A stretch of 9,798 bases of DNA from Nitrospirota bacterium (GCA_021825785.1 JAKAGP010000033.1:1-9798); one strand, 5' to 3'. Numbered from the stretch's first letter, positions 1 to 6,458 are shown. Notes: a model not told the origin generated them from the sequence alone. Made by a program: numbers and translations.

Positions 1-2
1 TC

Positions 3-110
3 GACCGCATGGTCCACCACTCCACTATCATCAATATCGATGGCCCAAGCTGGAGAATGCACGAATCGAAAACGCTGAACGCAAAGACAAGAAAGCCAAA
101 AAAGAAATAG
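3..110 (+). CDS. istB: IS21-family helper ATPase IstB, C-terminal fragment
   Basis: The 35 residues read in frame 3 from the window edge to TAG at 108-110 contain DRMVHHSTIINIDGPSWRMH. This resembles the conserved end of IstB, where an aspartate-arginine, a run of histidines and a G-x-S-[WY]-R segment precede a basic tail. IstB is the AAA+ ATPase that assists the IstA transposase in target selection. Only the C-terminus is in the window, so the Walker motifs cannot be checked and the element cannot be judged active. The lysine-rich end (residues after the MHES segment) is typical. The downstream TGGGTC repeats support the call. Confidence 0.72.
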   Translation, partial: DRMVHHSTIINIDGPSWRMHESKTLNAKTRKPKKK

Positions 111-203
111 CCGCCGTAAGGCCAGTCGTCTCAACATCTTCACTACGATATCCCTGTCCCGAGAACCATATCAAACAAGCCCGTAAAAAAGACCCGGCCT
201 GGG

Positions 204-289
204 TGGGTCTCCAAACCGGCCATTCTCTCTTCAGGAACTCAAAAACAAGCAACTTCAGGGTGGGTCCGTTTATAGCGCCCAGATGGGTC
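204..289 (+). repeat. Three TGGGTC repeats, likely IS21 transposase-binding sites
   Basis: TGGGTC occurs at 204-209, 261-266 and 284-289. The first two lie in a longer GGGTGGGTC core. An ACCGGC motif also recurs at about 215-220 and 298-303. Repeated short sites inside the terminus are characteristic of IS21-family ends. Confidence 0.6.
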
Positions 290-294
290 TGGTT

Positions 295-660
295 CTAACC
301 GGCAGTAGCACCCGGGGAAAGAAGCGCCGCCGAAATGATAACGAGCCGACGGGACATCACATTCTTGACGGGGGCTTTTTCCATCGCCTGGCAAATTGCC
401 CCGGTAAAATCGGCCAGGAGCGTGGTTGGCAGCAGGCCGGAAGTGCCAAGGGCCGAGAGCACGGCGTCCGTACCCGAAGCCGCCTGGGCGAGCTGGATTG
501 GGTTACGCACGTCACCCTTGATGATGATCAAATTCTTATCCTGGATGTTCAACTTCTCAGGAGAGCGGACGAAGGCCGTGGGCCTATGGCCGCGTTCAAG
601 CGACTGCTTTATTAATTCCCTTCCCGTCCGGCCCGTGGCCCCGCAGATAAACAGCTTCAC
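295..660 (-). pseudogene. NAD(P)-binding NmrA/SDR-like protein, 3' end cut by IS insertion
   Basis: The protein begins MKLFICGATGRTGRELIKQ, a beta-strand plus the G-x-x-G-x-x-G dinucleotide-binding loop (residues 7-13) of atypical SDR / NmrA-like NAD(P)H-binding proteins. Such proteins bind NAD(P)H for redox or sensing roles. The conserved RRLVIISAALL strand appears near residue 105, yet the frame stops at residue 121. Relatives usually run past 200 residues. The last few codons (Ala-Thr-Ala-Gly) probably come from the inserted IS21 end, so the C-terminal half is lost. The start is GTG at 660 with only a weak G-rich upstream stretch. It is the last gene of a minus-strand operon, 64 bp after the membrane-protein gene. 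The specific substrate is unknown. Confidence 0.78.
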
Positions 661-724
661 CGATTCGCCCCGCTTTATAAAACAATCCTTAACGACATAT
701 TGCCCCTCGTGTAGCGCTACGTTC

Positions 725-1210
725 TCAGGACCCGGCCCGCATCAACAGCATGAAGATGAGGGCGTGCGACACAAGCAGGGGCGGCACGATCGCTGTCACG
801 ATGTAGAATCCGGCGCCCAGGGAACCAGGCTCCAGACGGACGCGCGCCCCTTTGTAAAACGCGAAAAGCAGGTCCGCAGCTCCCCAGACGTTGAATATCC
901 ATACAGCGGCAATTGCCCAAGTGGCCGCGTGCGCCAGCGCCGCCGTGGCGATGATGGCAAGGATTCCAGCGACAAGGTCACCATATCCTGCGGGCACCGC
1001 CCACACCTTAGGCAGCGAAGCGGACACAACTCCCGAAACCAGGAAGCTGAGGCCGATAAAACGGAGGAACATGTGCGGCGCCACCAGCCAGATGAGCGCC
1101 TGCTCGACATTCAGGGCCCGAAGCCAGGGCCACACAAAGAGCGCGGCGACAAAGATGGAGCTGAGCAGGCTCATCAGGATGCTCAGTCCGAAGACGGCCC
1201 GTGGTTTCAT
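725..1210 (-). CDS. Polytopic membrane protein of unknown function
   Basis: This 161-residue, very hydrophobic protein has four or five predicted membrane helices, at about residues 6-29, 47-67, 76-95, 97-118 and 134-157. Polar breaks are few; a short Arg-rich loop (GARVRLEP) lies near residues 121-128. It should sit in the inner membrane. I do not recognise a family with a known reaction and see no catalytic motif. The ATG at 1210 overlaps the TGA of the upstream gene (ATGA), so its translation is probably coupled; no separate ribosome site is visible. It lies between a muconolactone-isomerase-like gene and an NAD(P)-binding gene, a context suggesting a small redox or catabolic operon. Confidence 0.75.
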   Translation of the reverse strand: MKPRAVFGLSILMSLLSSIFVAALFVWPWLRALNVEQALIWLVAPHMFLRFIGLSFLVSGVVSASLPKVWAVPAGYGDLVAGILAIIATAALAHAATWAIAAVWIFNVWGAADLLFAFYKGARVRLEPGSLGAGFYIVTAIVPPLLVSHALIFMLLMRAGS

Positions 1211-1569
1211 CGGCTGGCAACCGTCGTTGAGGTCTCTCGCGCCTGCGCCTTGAGCGCCTCAAGCCGGGCAGTAAGCGATTGCCTGCGGGCATCGAAGGTG
1301 GTAAGCGGGGTCACCTCAGTCTCCATTCGAGGCCATACGGGCAGGCTTGTGATCAGATCATCCAGTTCCTGCGCGGATTCGGCATTCACGATGAGCGCAA
1401 GCGCAACTGCCCCGCTCACGGGTCCGCCTGCGGCGATCTTTTTCTCTTCCTGCAGCTTCTTACATAGCTCCAGCGTGGGGAATATGAACTGCTCGATAAA
1501 GGCAATCCCATCCTCTGAGGTCATCGGACGGGCCGAACTGCTCAGTTTTAATTGAACCAGATATTGCAT
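1207..1569 (-). CDS. Muconolactone delta-isomerase-like protein
   Basis: The 120-residue protein opens MQYLVQLKL and continues with GIAFIEQFIFPTLELCKKL, EEKKIAAGGPVSGAVALAL and a P-x-WPRMETEVTPLTTF segment. This is the pattern of the muconolactone delta-isomerase (MIase) ferredoxin-like fold. True catabolic isomerases are about 96 residues and act in the catechol branch of the beta-ketoadipate pathway. This one has a roughly 25-residue helical, Ala/Arg/Glu-rich extension after the domain, and no catechol genes are nearby, so the reaction is uncertain. ATG 1569 is chosen because AAGGAGGG lies about 6 bp upstream and the family N-terminus starts here. It is the first gene of a three-gene operon and overlaps the next by ATGA. 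Confidence 0.82.
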   Translation of the reverse strand: MQYLVQLKLSSSARPMTSEDGIAFIEQFIFPTLELCKKLQEEKKIAAGGPVSGAVALALIVNAESAQELDDLITSLPVWPRMETEVTPLTTFDARRQSLTARLEALKAQARETSTTVASR

Positions 1570-1605
1570 GAATGCCCTCCTTTTCTTTGATCTCAAAAGA
1601 ATGTT

Positions 1606-1616
1606 ATCACCTCCTT
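1606..1616 (-). promoter_or_regulatory. Second, anti-SD-complementary site upstream of the MIase-like gene
   Basis: On the minus strand this reads AAGGAGGTGAT, an 11-base match to the complement of the 16S rRNA 3' end. It lies about 37 nt before ATG 1569, which has its own AAGGAGGG. No ATG follows at normal spacing. An in-frame ATT 3 bases later or TTG 9 bases later would add only 12 or 10 residues. It could be a standby ribosome site, an upstream rare start, or chance. Confidence 0.35.
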
Positions 1617-1666
1617 CAGCGCATGAGAAGGTGGAGGGACGAGAGAGATTTCCGAATTTTCGAGGC

Positions 1667-1746
1667 AACAAACAATCAGACATCAAACGAGCAAGCCCTC
1701 CCGGGCAACAAACGGCGTTATCCAACAAACAATCACACGAACAAAC
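1667..1746 (-). repeat. Five GTTTGTT-like repeats upstream of the minus-strand operon
   Basis: Plus-strand AACAAAC occurs at 1667-1673, 1707-1713, 1724-1730 and 1740-1746, with the variant ATCAAAC at 1682-1688. On the minus strand these are GTTTGTT/GTTTGAT. Two copies are extended, sharing TGATTGTTTGTTG (1666-1678 and 1723-1735). They occupy 80 bp in the non-coding gap 1570-1835, about 100-180 nt before the MIase-like start. A cluster of operator sites is the simplest reading. I see no convincing -35/-10 pair among them. Confidence 0.5.
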
Positions 1747-1804
1747 GGGACTCCACGCTTCGAATAGTTGAATCCGGCCTGATTTCCTAACTGCCCTGAC
1801 AGCC

Positions 1805-1838
1805 GGGGCGGTTGCCCCCTCCGCTATTACACATTATG
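1805..1838 (+). promoter_or_regulatory. Promoter module of the transglycosylase-NusA-TraD operon (leaderless type)
   Basis: CGGTTGCCCCC (1809-1819) is followed by GCTATTAC, and a -10-like TATTAC (1825-1830) ends exactly 5 nt before ATG 1836. There is no Shine-Dalgarno before that ATG. The same box, GCTAT and ATG recur at identical spacing at 9088-9117. A start site near the ATG would give a leaderless mRNA. No good -35 lies 16-18 bp upstream, so an activator may be required. GGGGC-GGTT-GCCCC (1805-1818) is also a perfect 5-bp inverted repeat, which is not preserved in the second copy. Confidence 0.55.
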
Positions 1839-2258
1839 AGCAGAATTCTTATTGCCTTAATTCTTCTTCTTTCGTTCCCGGCACTTGCCTCCGCCTTCTG
1901 CTTCGAGCAGGCCGGGGCGGAGTACGGCGTATCTCCCCAGCTCTTGTGGTCTATTGCGAAGGTGGAGTCCGGCTTCGCCCCTCGGGTGGTCAACTGGAAC
2001 CCAAACGGCACATACGATTACGGCCTCATGCAGATCAACTCCGGCTGGGCCCCAAGGCTTGGCGCGCGCGTCTGGCGGTCCCTCGGAGACCCATGCACAA
2101 ATGTGAAGGCGGGCGCCTGGATACTGGCCCAATGCTTCCGGAGGTACGGCTATACGTGGGAGGCCGTGGGCTGCTACAACGCTTCAAATGAAAGGAAAAG
2201 ACAGGAATATGCAAGAAAGGTATACGCGGTTTTTAAAAGATATTTCATGCGGCGTTGA
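1836..2258 (+). CDS. Secreted lytic transglycosylase of the conjugation system
   Basis: The protein has 140 residues. Residues 1-20 are a signal peptide (basic start, Leu/Ile core, ALASA cleavage site). A compact SLT/lysozyme-like domain follows. Glu44 in AKVESGF is the expected catalytic acid; GLMQIN at 63-68 and CYNAS at 113-117 are family motifs, and Cys22, 87, 100 and 113 may form disulfides. Enzymes of this size (VirB1/IagB/TrbN type) cleave peptidoglycan glycan strands to let a secretion or mating channel cross the wall. ATG 1836 gives a proper signal peptide. An in-frame TTG at 1812 would add eight residues without a convincing ribosome site. It is the first gene of the transfer operon and overlaps the next gene by about 50 bp. 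Confidence 0.88.
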   Translation: MSRILIALILLLSFPALASAFCFEQAGAEYGVSPQLLWSIAKVESGFAPRVVNWNPNGTYDYGLMQINSGWAPRLGARVWRSLGDPCTNVKAGAWILAQCFRRYGYTWEAVGCYNASNERKRQEYARKVYAVFKRYFMRR

Positions 2259-2958
2259 CCTCCGGGCGATTTCGGAGAAGTACGAGCTTCCTTGTGACGA
2301 GGCGAAAGAGGCCATCGAAAGGTCCATATCCGGCACACTCTCAGACATCTTCCGCTCCGATGTGGAATGCCTGCTGACCGGTAAGGGATGCGAAATCTAC
2401 GTCTTCCGGGAAAACGGGGTCTGGAGGTTCCCCATGGAGAAGCTCAAAAAGAACATCCTCCGGGCGATCAAGTACGGCATCGTCTCCGCCCTCCATACGG
2501 AGACTGTGACTCGCGGTTATGAAAGGCTGCGGTACCTCGCAGGCGGGATCACCGGCGGGCACATTGCCGCGGTGTTCGAGGACCGCATATTTGTCGAGCT
2601 GGATGGCGGGGCCGACAGGCTCGTGGTCGGAGTTTGCGAAAAAGAGCGCCAGACGCCAAAAGAAAGGGGCCGTTACCGGCCCGGTGGCTATTACAGCTTT
2701 TACATTTCAAGCGTTACGCCCTCCTCAAACGGTCGCGTCCCCGTCCTGAATGTCTCATTAAGCCGGATATCGAGGAGCCTCACGGAGGGGCTACTACGGA
2801 AGGAGCTTGCGGAAAGGCTCCTGGACATTAAGGTCATATGTGTGAAAAGGGCCGCCGGGATTTTCAGCCTTGTGGAGGTGAAAGGCAGAATTCCCAGGGA
2901 GTGCATAAAATCGGTCTCCGACGAGCTGAAGGAAAGGGTGATAGTCCGTAATGTTTAA
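2209..2958 (+). CDS. Short NusA-like transcription elongation/antitermination factor
   Basis: The protein has 249 residues, against about 350-500 for housekeeping NusA. The order matches NusA: an N-terminal helical region with LPCDEAKEAIE and CEIYVFRENG (compare LPREKIFEALE and the following strands in E. coli NusA); an S1-like barrel with ITGGHIAAVFEDRIFVEL and GRYRPGGYYSFYISSV (compare ENFRPGDRVRGVLYSV); then LLDIKVICVKRAAGIFSLVE (compare VIEIKAAARDPGSRAKIAV) and a degenerate KH1 ending SVSDELKERVIVRNV. The KH2 region and acidic repeats are missing. Inferred role: RNA- and RNA-polymerase-binding factor specific to the element. ATG 2209 has GACAGGA just upstream; ATG 2188 (seven residues longer) lacks a site. 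It ends ATGTTTAA, overlapping the TraD-like start by 8 nt. Confidence 0.75.
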   Translation: MQERYTRFLKDISCGVDLRAISEKYELPCDEAKEAIERSISGTLSDIFRSDVECLLTGKGCEIYVFRENGVWRFPMEKLKKNILRAIKYGIVSALHTETVTRGYERLRYLAGGITGGHIAAVFEDRIFVELDGGADRLVVGVCEKERQTPKERGRYRPGGYYSFYISSVTPSSNGRVPVLNVSLSRISRSLTEGLLRKELAERLLDIKVICVKRAAGIFSLVEVKGRIPRECIKSVSDELKERVIVRNV

Positions 2959-4294
2959 AGCAAACAAGGACTCCCGGCTCATAATCGGCAGAGGGCAGAG
3001 CCTTTCCGACCCCAGGCACAATATCGACATCATCATACCGGACTCCCATAGAAACGGCCACATCTGGTGCTTCGGGACCACCCGGGTTGGCAAGACCCGC
3101 GTCATGGAGAACATGGCCGAGCAGGACATAAGAAAGGGCTATAGCGTGGTCATCATAGACCCCAAGGGAGACATCGAGCTTTTCTCCAAGGTGGTCCAGG
3201 TGGCCTTTGAGGAGGGCCGGCAGGATGAGCTTATGCTCGTGACACCAATATTCCCAGCCTACAGCGCCATCATAGACCCGCTGGGCTATTATTTCATGCC
3301 CGAGGAGCTGGTGGGCCACATAGTCTCTGGCGTGGAGGTCGGCAAGGAAAAGTTTTTCTATAACGTCGCTTACGAGATAAGCCTCATAGTGGTCCAGGCA
3401 CTCGTCCTTCTGGCCAAGAACGAAGGAAAACCGCCGCTGTTCAATCTGAATGATGTAAAGAACCGGATATCCCGCACGGAACTCGAAAAGCTCAAGGCCG
3501 AGGTCGACTCCATAGATTCAGATGAGGCCAGGCAGCTTTCATCCGATATGCAAAAGATCCTCGATTCCCCGCCGGATTATTACGGCAAGGTGTCCTCTTC
3601 CCTTCGCGTGGCCCTCATGGAGCTTACATCCGGGAATATCGGGAAGATCATAGGCAAGGCTGATGAAAACCGGTTTTTAAAGAGGCTCGAAGAAGGCAAA
3701 CGGGTGATCATGATCGTCCAGCTTGGCTCCCTTATCACCAGGAAGGCCGCCTTTACCGTGGGGAAGGTGGTCATCTCGATGATACAGAGCTTTGTGGGGC
3801 GGGTATTCGCCTCCGGCAGAAAGGTAACCCCGCCGCTTTGCCTTTATATCGATGAGGCCCAGAACGTCTTTTACTACGGCATAGACGACCTCTTCGCCAA
3901 GGCGGGCGGGGCGGGCGTGTGGGTCCACGGGTTTTGCCAGTCGGTGAGTCAGCTTCACGCCGCCCTGGGCGTTGATTACGGCAATGTGATCCTGGACAAC
4001 ACGAACACGAAGCTTTTCATGAGGGTCCCGGATGCGGCGACAGCGAAGTACGTGGCGGACCACTTTGGGGAGAAGTCGAAGTACGCGCCCATCCTCTCCG
4101 TCGGGGGCGGCATGACGGTAAGACAGGTGGAAGAGCCGGTGATCAAGCCGCAGGACGTGCTCAACCTGCCTGCAAGGAAATTTTACATGATGGGCTACTC
4201 CGGCGCCTTCGTCGGAAAGACGGCAGACGTCTCGGACCTCTATGTGCACATTCAGCTTCCAAACGTAAGTGTCGAGGAAGGGGCAAATGCTTGA
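2951..4294 (+). CDS. traD: TraD/VirD4-family conjugative coupling ATPase
   Basis: The protein has 447 residues. Walker A is FGTTRVGKTR (residues 41-50), followed by VVIIDPKGDIELF. Walker B is LCLYIDEAQN (296-305), then a Gln-Ser sensor-like HGFCQSVSQL. The C-terminus LDNTNTKLFMRVPD and LPARKFYMMGYSG matches the TraM-recognition/TraD C-terminal domain of the type IV coupling family. Such proteins deliver the relaxase-DNA complex to the type IV secretion channel using ATP. It is shorter than usual (about 600 or more) and lacks the two N-terminal membrane helices, beginning almost at the nucleotide-binding core. It may therefore be soluble or tethered by the HD protein, which does start with a membrane helix. 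Start and stop overlap both neighbours by 8 nt. Confidence 0.88.
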   Translation: MFKANKDSRLIIGRGQSLSDPRHNIDIIIPDSHRNGHIWCFGTTRVGKTRVMENMAEQDIRKGYSVVIIDPKGDIELFSKVVQVAFEEGRQDELMLVTPIFPAYSAIIDPLGYYFMPEELVGHIVSGVEVGKEKFFYNVAYEISLIVVQALVLLAKNEGKPPLFNLNDVKNRISRTELEKLKAEVDSIDSDEARQLSSDMQKILDSPPDYYGKVSSSLRVALMELTSGNIGKIIGKADENRFLKRLEEGKRVIMIVQLGSLITRKAAFTVGKVVISMIQSFVGRVFASGRKVTPPLCLYIDEAQNVFYYGIDDLFAKAGGAGVWVHGFCQSVSQLHAALGVDYGNVILDNTNTKLFMRVPDAATAKYVADHFGEKSKYAPILSVGGGMTVRQVEEPVIKPQDVLNLPARKFYMMGYSGAFVGKTADVSDLYVHIQLPNVSVEEGANA

Positions 4295-5648
4295 GATAGC
4301 ATTAATCGCTGGCATCCTGGCAGCCATTTACGGCCTTTGGAAGACGCTCTTTTCGCCCGCCGGGCCCGAGCAAGCAGACGGCAGCAAGAAGGAGATCGCC
4401 CTGGAGGCACTGTCCACCATCTGGTCGCGATATAAAAACACCGAGATATCCCTGGAGCAGCTCGCGGGCCTCTGGAGAAGCCAGGCTGGGTTCTCCCCAT
4501 CGCCGGTGGCCGAAGACCCGGCTTTCCAGCATCCGGAGATACAGGATTTTTATGACCAGTATGTGAAGGAGAGAACATTTGCCGCCACGCCTGCCGGAGG
4601 TGTTGTCAGGGAAATCCTCGGGCTTCTCGACCGGGAAGGGGACTGCCCGTCCGTTATGAACTGGAAAGGAGAGGCCGAGCGCCTCATGGAAAAAAACGTA
4701 TATGACGTCCTGACAGAAGTAAAACTCTACCGGCACACGCTGAACGTAGCGGAAGAGATGATAAAGGCCTTCAATGGCTCCGCCGCGATGCTTCCCAAGA
4801 TTCTGATAGCCTCCCTGGGGCATGATTTGGGAAAACTCCCCTCATACAGGAAGACCTTTTACTCCATGGGAGACCATCCCCTTATAAGCATAACAATCCT
4901 TGACGGTCTGAAGGGTTACATGGAGCTTCCCTATAGGGTAGAGGTCAATAAGGCTATTTCCGACCACCACAGGATCCCGAAAGGGCTTTTGGGAGAAAAG
5001 CTGAAGGAGGCGGACCAGGCCGTAAGACGCATAGAGATGGCCAGGAACGTCCAGTCGCACCTGGAAGAGATAAAATCTGGGGCTGAACCTGAAGAGCCCA
5101 TTCAGCCTGCCCCGCTAACGGGGCCCGGCCGGCATAAAGCCGGAAAGGACAGCATCTTTATCAGCCATGAGCAGGGAGAAAGAGAGAGGCCTAACATGAA
5201 GGAGGTGCCCCTGCCCTGGTTCGATGCCGAAAGGTTCCTGGCAGAGCTAAAACCCTATATCAACCGCATGGACGGCCCCCGCTGGGGTGCCTTCTCGATG
5301 CCCAACGGGTATGTGTATTTCCAGGCAGGGGTGCTTGAGGAGGCGGCCAAAAAGTTGGGCAGGAGCAATCCCGATATCGCACTCATGGATTCAGATAGAG
5401 AGCTGAAGAGGAATATCCTCTACTCGATCGTCTGCAATCTGCGGAGGGAGAAGGACGCCATGGCGCGCGGGCTCATAAAGGACGGCTATTTCGGCGGACC
5501 ATTCATCGTCCGGATGCAGGGCGGCAAGGAACTCTCCTCTTTCTACACGCCCTTCAATGCCGAGGCCTTCGGGGAGACGGTGTCTTATTTTGAGGAGAAG
5601 AAGAAAGGGAGGATAATGGAGATTGAGGAGGTGAGGCCGAAGATATAG
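4287..5648 (+). CDS. HD-domain protein, candidate MOBH-type relaxase-like protein
   Basis: The protein has 453 residues. Residues 1-20 form a membrane helix or anchor. An HD phosphohydrolase-like core follows: YRHTLNVAEEM (His150), SLGHDLGK (His179-Asp180), GDHPLIS (His197), SDHHRIP (His227/228) and Asp243 in KEADQAVRR. This is a complete metal-ligand set in the usual order. After a Pro/Gly/charged linker (about 260-305), a second domain (PLPWFDAERF, GYVYFQAGVLEEAAKKLG, GPFIVRM) resembles the C-terminal part of TraI_2-family MOBH relaxases. MOBH proteins start conjugation by nicking oriT. The match here is by architecture and context, and the enzyme could instead be a nucleotide hydrolase. 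ATG 4287 has GAGGAAGGGG upstream and overlaps traD by ATGCTTGA; an earlier GTG (4269) is less likely. Confidence 0.65.
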   Translation: MLEIALIAGILAAIYGLWKTLFSPAGPEQADGSKKEIALEALSTIWSRYKNTEISLEQLAGLWRSQAGFSPSPVAEDPAFQHPEIQDFYDQYVKERTFAATPAGGVVREILGLLDREGDCPSVMNWKGEAERLMEKNVYDVLTEVKLYRHTLNVAEEMIKAFNGSAAMLPKILIASLGHDLGKLPSYRKTFYSMGDHPLISITILDGLKGYMELPYRVEVNKAISDHHRIPKGLLGEKLKEADQAVRRIEMARNVQSHLEEIKSGAEPEEPIQPAPLTGPGRHKAGKDSIFISHEQGERERPNMKEVPLPWFDAERFLAELKPYINRMDGPRWGAFSMPNGYVYFQAGVLEEAAKKLGRSNPDIALMDSDRELKRNILYSIVCNLRREKDAMARGLIKDGYFGGPFIVRMQGGKELSSFYTPFNAEAFGETVSYFEEKKKGRIMEIEEVRPKI

Positions 5649-5675
5649 AAGTCCTAATCATTAAGCTATTTATCT

Positions 5676-6458
5676 TTATGTCATTTTTTCCATCCGTACT
5701 TCAGACCTTCTTCTCATCCACTCTGAAACCTGGGTCCAATCTTTTTTTTGCTCAATCATTGGACGGTTTCTATTTATACTTCCGGCACCACAATGATAAA
5801 GAGGGAAGAGTACTGTTGAACTGGTCAACTCATATGGTGACCGTTGCATAATATCATAAAGCTTTTTGTTCTTTGAATAAGGAATCTTATATCGGTCAAG
5901 TATTGATTCGCTTACTCTCTTGCCCAAAGCAAGAATTACCCGGGGATTTATGATTTCAATTAGGGGCCTGAAGAATTCACGCGTGCAGTTTATTAACCAA
6001 TCATTTTTGACGGGTGATTGGAGCCCGCCTTGCTTAAAACATAAAATAAGATTTGTAAAAAAAATAACTTGGCCCTGAATCTCGCGCGGCTTCCCTATTT
6101 GAATGTCAATATGCGCAAGAAGGTCTTGCAGATTTTCATTTGTCGGATTTTTGGCTGGTTGATCCCTTCCTTCCCATTTTTGAAAATACGATATATCACC
6201 CCAATCCTGACCGACAATCAATAACTCAGCATTTAAATTAGATTGCCAAAGAGACCAAGGTCCGATTTCATTTGAATCGTATTTACCGTCAGATACGTAG
6301 GAAGGATTAGATAGGCCGCAACAAAGCCGACAACTTTTCCGCTTCTTGACTAATTCTTCATATGCCTCTCTTTTCCCCACTGTTCCGGAGTATACCACAA
6401 TGCGAAGGCAATCCTTCCGAATAAGCCGCTGGCACTTCTCCTCTATTTTCATCCACAT
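5676..6458 (-). CDS. Uracil-DNA glycosylase superfamily protein with Fe-S cysteines
   Basis: The protein has 260 residues from ATG 6458. Four cysteines follow the family 4/5 UDG spacing: CRLC (43, 46), TNLILC (140) and INC (158), expected to hold a [4Fe-4S] cluster. Motif 1 is LLIVGQDWGD (80-88), between the GQDPYH of family 1 and the GEAPG of family 4. NPRVILALGKRVSES (171-185) matches the usual PxVIxALG helix. YHCGAGS (221-227) takes the place of the HPS/HPA loop. Inferred role: base excision or nucleic-acid processing; the unusual motif 1 makes true uracil cleavage uncertain. The gene is clearly AT-richer than its surroundings, which suggests separate acquisition. The start is unsure: ATG 6458 or 6452 overlap the upstream membrane-protein frame by about 100 bp and lack a clear ribosome site. 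Confidence 0.72.
   Translation of the reverse strand: MWMKIEEKCQRLIRKDCLRIVVYSGTVGKREAYEELVKKRKSCRLCCGLSNPSYVSDGKYDSNEIGPWSLWQSNLNAELLIVGQDWGDISYFQKWEGRDQPAKNPTNENLQDLLAHIDIQIGKPREIQGQVIFFTNLILCFKQGGLQSPVKNDWLINCTREFFRPLIEIINPRVILALGKRVSESILDRYKIPYSKNKKLYDIMQRSPYELTSSTVLFPLYHCGAGSINRNRPMIEQKKDWTQVSEWMRRRSEVRMEKMT

Larger units (their letters stand above)
1..310 (+). mobile_element. Right end of an IS21-family insertion sequence (partial)
   Basis: The window opens inside an IS21-like element. A C-terminal IstB fragment ends at 110. It is followed by about 190 non-coding bases holding three TGGGTC motifs (204-209, 261-266, 284-289), the first two as GGGTGGGTC. IS21 elements typically carry such repeated transposase-binding sites near their ends. 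The outer boundary is inferred to be a CA dinucleotide at 304 or 310, because the minus-strand NAD(P)-binding gene loses its expected reading beyond about 311. The other end and the target duplication lie outside the window. Confidence 0.75.

Noticed and set aside
335..1555. Long plus-strand open frame of about 406 codons
   Set aside because: It lies antisense to three well-supported minus-strand genes. Its translation is rich in Arg, Ser and Pro with no domain pattern, typical of a shadow frame in GC-rich DNA.
1667..1746. AACAAAC repeats as a CRISPR array
   Set aside because: Repeats are 7-13 bp with irregular spacing (about 15-25 bp) and no cas genes are nearby.
1805..1818. GGGGC-GGTT-GCCCC hairpin as a terminator or riboswitch stem
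   Set aside because: The stem is only 5 bp and no T-run follows. The second copy of the promoter box keeps GGTTGCCCC but not the GGGGC arm, so the conserved feature is the box rather than the hairpin.
1812..1835. TTG starts at 1812 and 9091 for the first genes of both plus operons
   Set aside because: They would add the similar peptides MPPPLLHI and MPPLLYIC, but the box sequence explains the similarity, no consistent ribosome site precedes them, and the 1836 start gives a clean signal peptide.
3677..4823. Minus-strand open frames opposite the TraD-like and HD genes
   Set aside because: They run opposite genes with clear motifs (Walker A/B, HD) and give low-complexity His/Arg/Leu-rich products with no recognisable domains.
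5649..5675. Terminator between the convergent HD and UDG-like genes
   Set aside because: The 27-bp gap shows no stem-loop with a T-run on either strand.
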